NCBI RefSeq assembly: GCF_042678185.1
Contig: NZ_JBHUDQ010000007.1
Strand: one strand, 5' to 3'
Origin: Ramlibacter ginsenosidimutans
GTDB lineage: Bacteria > Pseudomonadota > Gammaproteobacteria > Burkholderiales > Burkholderiaceae_C
Length of the DNA: 64,000 bases
The stretch's first letter is position 1; each line of letters opens with the position of its first letter. The position numbers were made by a program, and so were the translations under genes. The notes under the pieces are model-generated. The model was not told the DNA's origin, searched no databases, and saw only the letters and a program-made list of their open reading frames with translations. This document shows positions 60,254-64,000 of this stretch, one piece after another.

Positions 60254-61150
60254 ATGAACCTGAAGCACCTGCACTCGTTCGTGCATGTGGCGGACCAGGG
60301 CTCGCTGGCACGCGCGGCCGCCGCCACGGACCTGGCGGAGTCCTTGATCAGCCGGCATGTCGCGGCCCTGGAAGCAGCCTGGGGCGACCGCCTGTTCGAG
60401 CGCACCGGGCGCGGCATGGCCCTGTCGGAGTTCGGCAGGCGCATGCTGCCGGAGGTGCGGGCAGCACTGCAGCAGGTGACGCGGCTGGATGCCGTGGCAC
60501 GCGAGTCGGCGGGCGTGCCCACGGGCACCGTGCACGTGGGGATCCTGCCTTCGTTGGCCCCCCAGCTCCTGCCGCTGCTCTTCGCCGACCTGCGCTCCAG
60601 CGCGCCCGGAGTGACGCTGCACGCGGCGGAAGGGTTCAGCGGCGACCTGGACGAGCAGCTGGCCAGCGGGCGACTCGATGTCGCCGTGATCAACCGGTAT
60701 GGGTCGGCGACCCAGCGCGGCGAGGAAGCGCTGGGCACGGCGGACACCTACCTGATCGGCAAGGCCGGCAGCCCGCTGCTGGCGCACGGAAGCATCGCGT
60801 TCAAGGCCCTGGCCGGAGTGCCGCTGGTGCTGCCCGCGGTGCCGAACGGACTGCGGGTCATGCTGGACCAGATGGCGCGGCGCCATCGCATGCGTCTCGA
60901 CGTGGCCATGGAAGTCGATGGCTCCAGCAGCATGAAAGACGTGGCACTCAGTGGGCACGCCTATACCTTGCTGCCCCTGATGGCAGTGCGACAGGAGCTG
61001 GCGCGCCATGCCCTCGAAGCCGTGCCGGTGGTGAAGCCGGGCATCCGGCGCACGATCGTGCTGTCGGTGACGACGCAGCGGCCGCTATCGAGAGCCGCAC
61101 GGCATGTCATTGGGCTGATCCGGGAGCTGGCGCCAAAGTTGATACGGTGA
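60254..61150 (+). CDS. LysR-family transcriptional regulator (second)
   Basis: A 298-residue LysR protein with the DNA-binding domain MNLKHLHSFVHVADQGSLAR, LAESLISRHVAALEAAWGD in the first 60 residues and a PBP-like effector domain (GTVHVGILPSLAPQLLPLL, LDVAVINRYG). The last residues (RHVIGLIRELAPKLIR) match the usual end. It is divergent from the Bug-CoA ligase-crotonase operon, with a candidate operator between them, so it probably regulates that operon. Confidence 0.92.
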   Translation: MNLKHLHSFVHVADQGSLARAAAATDLAESLISRHVAALEAAWGDRLFERTGRGMALSEFGRRMLPEVRAALQQVTRLDAVARESAGVPTGTVHVGILPSLAPQLLPLLFADLRSSAPGVTLHAAEGFSGDLDEQLASGRLDVAVINRYGSATQRGEEALGTADTYLIGKAGSPLLAHGSIAFKALAGVPLVLPAVPNGLRVMLDQMARRHRMRLDVAMEVDGSSSMKDVALSGHAYTLLPLMAVRQELARHALEAVPVVKPGIRRTIVLSVTTQRPLSRAARHVIGLIRELAPKLIR

Positions 61151-61273
61151 GCGGATCGGCACGCGCGGCGTCGGCTAGGTCAGTGTCCATGGAACCGCAG
61201 CCCAGTTGTCTGCTGGTCGATGAGCTTCTGAGGAAGCACACCGAGCTCATCGAGCTCGGGCGCCGAAGCGGAA

Positions 61274-61900
61274 TTAGCGCAATACCCCGCCGATGGATTC
61301 GAGTGCCTCGATGAGCTCTCGCTCGGAAATGCCATACTTCTTCGTGAATTCAGCCTGAGTACCCGTCACTGCACTCAGACTCGGGTGTTCGCTCGCGCTA
61401 ACCTGGAGGAATCGTGAAAACGTTCCAGGCCAACTCCTCCTCTGCGCAGCGGCAGCAATCGCCGCAGGCTGTGGAATGATGAATTGAGGCCAGGCAGCGA
61501 ACTTCAGGCGATCAAGGTCGACCGCGAACAGACGGCACATTTCCAATGTGCTTTGCTCAAAACTGCAGTCGCTCAACTCCCCTGACCGCTCGACAGCATA
61601 CGTTCGACCGTCCGGCCATGGGTTGCGGCCAAAATCGACCGCCCTGAACTTCCCTTCAAACGCGCAACGTAGAAAGTCGTTGCTAAAGATAGGCATGTTC
61701 TTGGGTCGACCAGAATAGATGACCGTGCAGTCGCTCAGCCTTGACCCGTAGATGCCCGGCGCAAACTCCGTACTCGCGACCTTTACAGTGCATCGAGAAA
61801 GCTCGCAGTCGACCAAGCTGGCGATCCCAGCACTGCCAATCACGATTTGCGCTTGATCTATCGACCTGCCGCGAATGATCTGTCCGACTTGGAAGTCCAT
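61274..61900 (-). CDS. Immunity-like protein next to polymorphic toxin
   Basis: A 208-residue protein with pentapeptide-like spacing of short strands (SLVDCELSRCTVKVA, GSRLSDCTVIYSG, FLRCAFEGKFRAVDF, ELSDCSFEQSTLEMC), suggesting a right-handed beta-helix. The C-terminal third is helical (TKKYGISERELIEALESIGG). No signal peptide. ATG 61900 is one base beyond the toxin stop, the classic toxin-then-immunity order, so a cognate immunity role is likely but is only inferred from position. An upstream in-frame ATG (61975) lies inside the toxin gene. Confidence 0.65.
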   Translation of the reverse strand: MDFQVGQIIRGRSIDQAQIVIGSAGIASLVDCELSRCTVKVASTEFAPGIYGSRLSDCTVIYSGRPKNMPIFSNDFLRCAFEGKFRAVDFGRNPWPDGRTYAVERSGELSDCSFEQSTLEMCRLFAVDLDRLKFAAWPQFIIPQPAAIAAAAQRRSWPGTFSRFLQVSASEHPSLSAVTGTQAEFTKKYGISERELIEALESIGGVLR

Positions 61901-61901
61901 T

Positions 61902-64000
61902 TTATCTGGAAGCCCTGTAGAGAATGTAGCGCATGGTCTCAGTCGGATATCTCCATGCGTGGGTAGCAATCGCATTCAGCGAGGGCGTGTAGTTCGTAAT
62001 CTCCATCTTCAGCCCCTCACCTGCACGAGGGACAAGATCAGGCCCGACCCTCATCTTCAAGTAGTCGTCTGCACCGGAAATCAAACCTTGCTGCATACGG
62101 ATCCCAATTCCCGTGTCTACGTACGATCCTATCGCGGCGCTCTCAAACCGATTTGCAATCCATGGCTCCGAGCCACGCAACGCGCGTGCATCGTTGATGG
62201 CCGTTCGCCAATCAAGGGACAGTTTCTCAAATGAGTATCCGTCACGCACCTCCTGCGCTGCGGACTGCAAGTTCCGCCAGGTCGGATCAAGTTCGCGGAG
62301 CTGAGCAAACCGGTTCCGGTACTCCATCGTGGAACTTTGGAGGGAAACCTGTGAGAACGATAGATCTCCCGTCCTGATGATCGCGACCCCGTCGTTCGTG
62401 ACGCGAGTCAACGCGATGCTGTCGCCGAGAGCGGGCGTGATTAGTTTCCGGATGCCGTTCAGCAGCGGAGCGGCAGTGGCATCGGTTGAGTAGAGCACGC
62501 CGCCGACGCCTGCCGCAACTTTCAACCCGAGTCCGATGCCCCGTATCGTGTATCCACCGGCGAACAGCTGCGCGACATCAGCGAACTTCTCTGCTGCAAG
62601 TCCGTATGACGTCCGATAGGACCATCTCGGCACGTCGGAAGCCGGATCTCTGTCAAACCAGTTCGCATTCGGCGCGACACCGCGGCCTAGCAGATTTGCG
62701 AGACTCAGAGCCGGCTGCGCCACTGAGTTCCAGAGAGCGCCGGCGGTTTCGAGTGTCAGCGTGTATGCGGACTTGGCAAAGTCGACCGCCGCATCCGGAA
62801 TCGTGGAACCGATCTGAGTTGGCAGACGAATCAACCCCGTCGGGGGGACGATTGAATAGTCCGCATTGATCGCATAGTCAGAACTTGACGCGAAGTTGAT
62901 TGAGTTGCCCGTTCGTCTGAGTCCTCCGCGCGAGGACTTGCTAAGTGACACGCCCTCGTTACTCGCCACGAGATCCATATCTTCTGGGTCCACTGGCGAG
63001 GCGCTGTACCCAGCAATCTGACGGTTCAGCTCACCTATTTCGGCCATATCTGGCAGAGGGGCACTCGCATGCAGCTGATCTGGGAACAGAGTGTTCGCCG
63101 CCGGAGCGCTGCCAATCGAGCTCGCGCCCTCCGCCAGGCTCTCCCCCACCGCATTCCCAAACGCATCCACCGCCACCCGTTGAATCGCCACCGTGCCGCC
63201 ATGCATCACTGCCGTGACGGTGCCTGCGGCCAAGCCTTTGAGCGACCTGGCTGCCAAGTCACCCATCGGTGTCGCCCGCCACGCGGGCCCGAGCCCGGCC
63301 TCCGCGGCTTCTCCAGCACCCGCCCCGAACGCACTGGCCGCCACTCCCCTCCAGTCGAACTGCGCCTGCAGGCCGGTGACCACCCCAATGCCCTGGGTGG
63401 TGGCATTGACCACCGCGGAGCGCACCATGGTGTTGCCGAGCGCGGAGGCTTCCCCTCCTAGCGGCGCCCAGCCGGCGAGGCCTGCGCTCACGCCACCTCC
63501 GATGGCCGACAGGCCGACCTGCGTCCAGCTGAACTTGTCCTGGACGCCGGTGGCGATGCCGACGGCCTGGCTGAGGATGGAGCCGCCTGCGGCTGCCAGG
63601 GCCATCGTTCCGGCAGTGCCCAGCGCGGAGCCCCCGACCGCGAACGATGCCAGCGCTCCGGTGGCACCGCCAGCCGCGCCCCCGGTGAGGACGCCGAAGC
63701 CCGCCGACCAGACACTGCCGGAAACCCCCATCGCCGTGGCCGCCACACCTGCGGTGAACACGACGGCGGCCACCATCACCACCGCCATCAGCAACTGCCC
63801 CCACCAGTTGTGCTTCTTTTTCGGCACCGGTGTCGCCAGGCTCGGCGTCTTGTCGCCTTCGATCTTGCTTGGGTCGTAGGGCTTGAACGTGCTCGCGTTG
63901 TTGCTGATCGTGGAGACGCGGTTCGGGATGTTGAGTGTCTGGCCGACCTTCAGGTCGTTGCCCGAAGCAAGGCCGTTCGCGTCGGCGATGCGGAACCACA
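61902..64000 (-). CDS. LysM-containing polymorphic toxin (partial, 5' end off window)
   Basis: About 698 codons of the 3' part of a larger gene, open to the window edge. The first 27 residues in view (WFRIADANGLASGNDLKVGQ, TLNIPNRV) are a LysM repeat. Then comes a hydrophobic stretch (LLMAVVMVAAVVFTAGVAAT onward) rich in Gly/Ala, repeated TGVQDKFSWTQVGLSA and TGLQAQFDWRGVAASA units, and a long linker. The C-terminal 120 residues look like an independent module ending GPDLVPRAGEG, MEITNYTP and HAWRYPTETMRYI, a nuclease-like arrangement that I cannot name firmly. An internal GTG at 63827 is not a true start because the LysM part reads straight into it. Confidence 0.75.
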   Translation of the reverse strand, partial: WFRIADANGLASGNDLKVGQTLNIPNRVSTISNNASTFKPYDPSKIEGDKTPSLATPVPKKKHNWWGQLLMAVVMVAAVVFTAGVAATAMGVSGSVWSAGFGVLTGGAAGGATGALASFAVGGSALGTAGTMALAAAGGSILSQAVGIATGVQDKFSWTQVGLSAIGGGVSAGLAGWAPLGGEASALGNTMVRSAVVNATTQGIGVVTGLQAQFDWRGVAASAFGAGAGEAAEAGLGPAWRATPMGDLAARSLKGLAAGTVTAVMHGGTVAIQRVAVDAFGNAVGESLAEGASSIGSAPAANTLFPDQLHASAPLPDMAEIGELNRQIAGYSASPVDPEDMDLVASNEGVSLSKSSRGGLRRTGNSINFASSSDYAINADYSIVPPTGLIRLPTQIGSTIPDAAVDFAKSAYTLTLETAGALWNSVAQPALSLANLLGRGVAPNANWFDRDPASDVPRWSYRTSYGLAAEKFADVAQLFAGGYTIRGIGLGLKVAAGVGGVLYSTDATAAPLLNGIRKLITPALGDSIALTRVTNDGVAIIRTGDLSFSQVSLQSSTMEYRNRFAQLRELDPTWRNLQSAAQEVRDGYSFEKLSLDWRTAINDARALRGSEPWIANRFESAAIGSYVDTGIGIRMQQGLISGADDYLKMRVGPDLVPRAGEGLKMEITNYTPSLNAIATHAWRYPTETMRYILYRASR

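Overview
The window comes from a high-G+C betaproteobacterium, most likely a Comamonadaceae-type member of the Burkholderiales (Variovorax/Ramlibacter/Acidovorax-like). Evidence: strongly G/C-ending codons; four full-length periplasmic Bug/TctC-type binding proteins plus one fragment with no TctA/TctB membrane partners; several LysR/IclR-controlled catabolic clusters; and a Pseudomonas-type branched-chain 2-oxoacid dehydrogenase operon. No rRNA, intact tRNA, CRISPR array, integrase, transposase or phage structural gene was seen.

Layout. 1-2.8 kb: a NitT/TauT-type ABC importer operon on the minus strand. 3.0-9.7 kb: plus-strand catabolic genes (EthD-like, Rossmann/DUF2520 protein, apionate-lactonase-like protein, LysR, aldehyde dehydrogenase, CaiB/BaiF CoA-transferase), closed by back-to-back terminators at 9.72-9.79 kb. 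9.8-15.8 kb: a second ABC importer operon on the minus strand (SDR, two permeases, ATPase, Tat-exported binding protein, GlxR-like reductase, DUF1330). 16.0-18.8 kb: plus-strand lactonase, enolase-superfamily dehydratase and CitE-like lyase, a likely sugar-acid route.

18.85-29.8 kb is an accessory island with visibly lower G+C and long non-coding stretches. It holds a PUA/EVE-like-HNH endonuclease, small exported proteins, a tight four-gene operon of unrecognised proteins (24.4 to 22.15 kb), a SHOCT lipoprotein, a 49-bp 3' fragment of a tRNA-Lys gene (an attachment-site-like scar at 26.0 kb) and a three-gene cassette ending in a predicted restriction-endonuclease-fold toxin with no neighbouring immunity gene.

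29.8-37.4 kb: a divergent IclR regulator and a catabolic operon (three Bug proteins plus a truncated fourth, RraA-type aldolase, 2-hydroxyacid dehydrogenase, PDC-lactonase-like amidohydrolase, gluconolactonase-like protein). 37.5-49 kb: PEBP, a Ser-rich basic protein, an FtsH paralogue, YgiD, a lipase-like hydrolase, ornithine cyclodeaminase-like protein, and bkdA1-bkdA2-bkdB without an adjacent E3. 49-54 kb: a stress-flavoured block (CsbD, histidine kinase, tiny membrane protein, BON lipoprotein, VIT1-like transporter, two Crp/Fnr regulators). 54-61.2 kb: a CoA-thioester catabolic operon (Bug protein, ADP-forming acyl-CoA synthetase, two crotonases, aldehyde dehydrogenase) with a divergent LysR gene. 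61.3-64 kb: the 3' part of a LysM-containing polymorphic-toxin gene and an abutting immunity-like gene, running off the right edge.

The most unusual material is the 22.1-24.4 kb unknown operon, the 26.2-29.5 kb toxin cassette beside the tRNA scar, and the toxin/immunity pair at the right edge. All functional names come from reading motifs and recalling families; no database search was possible.
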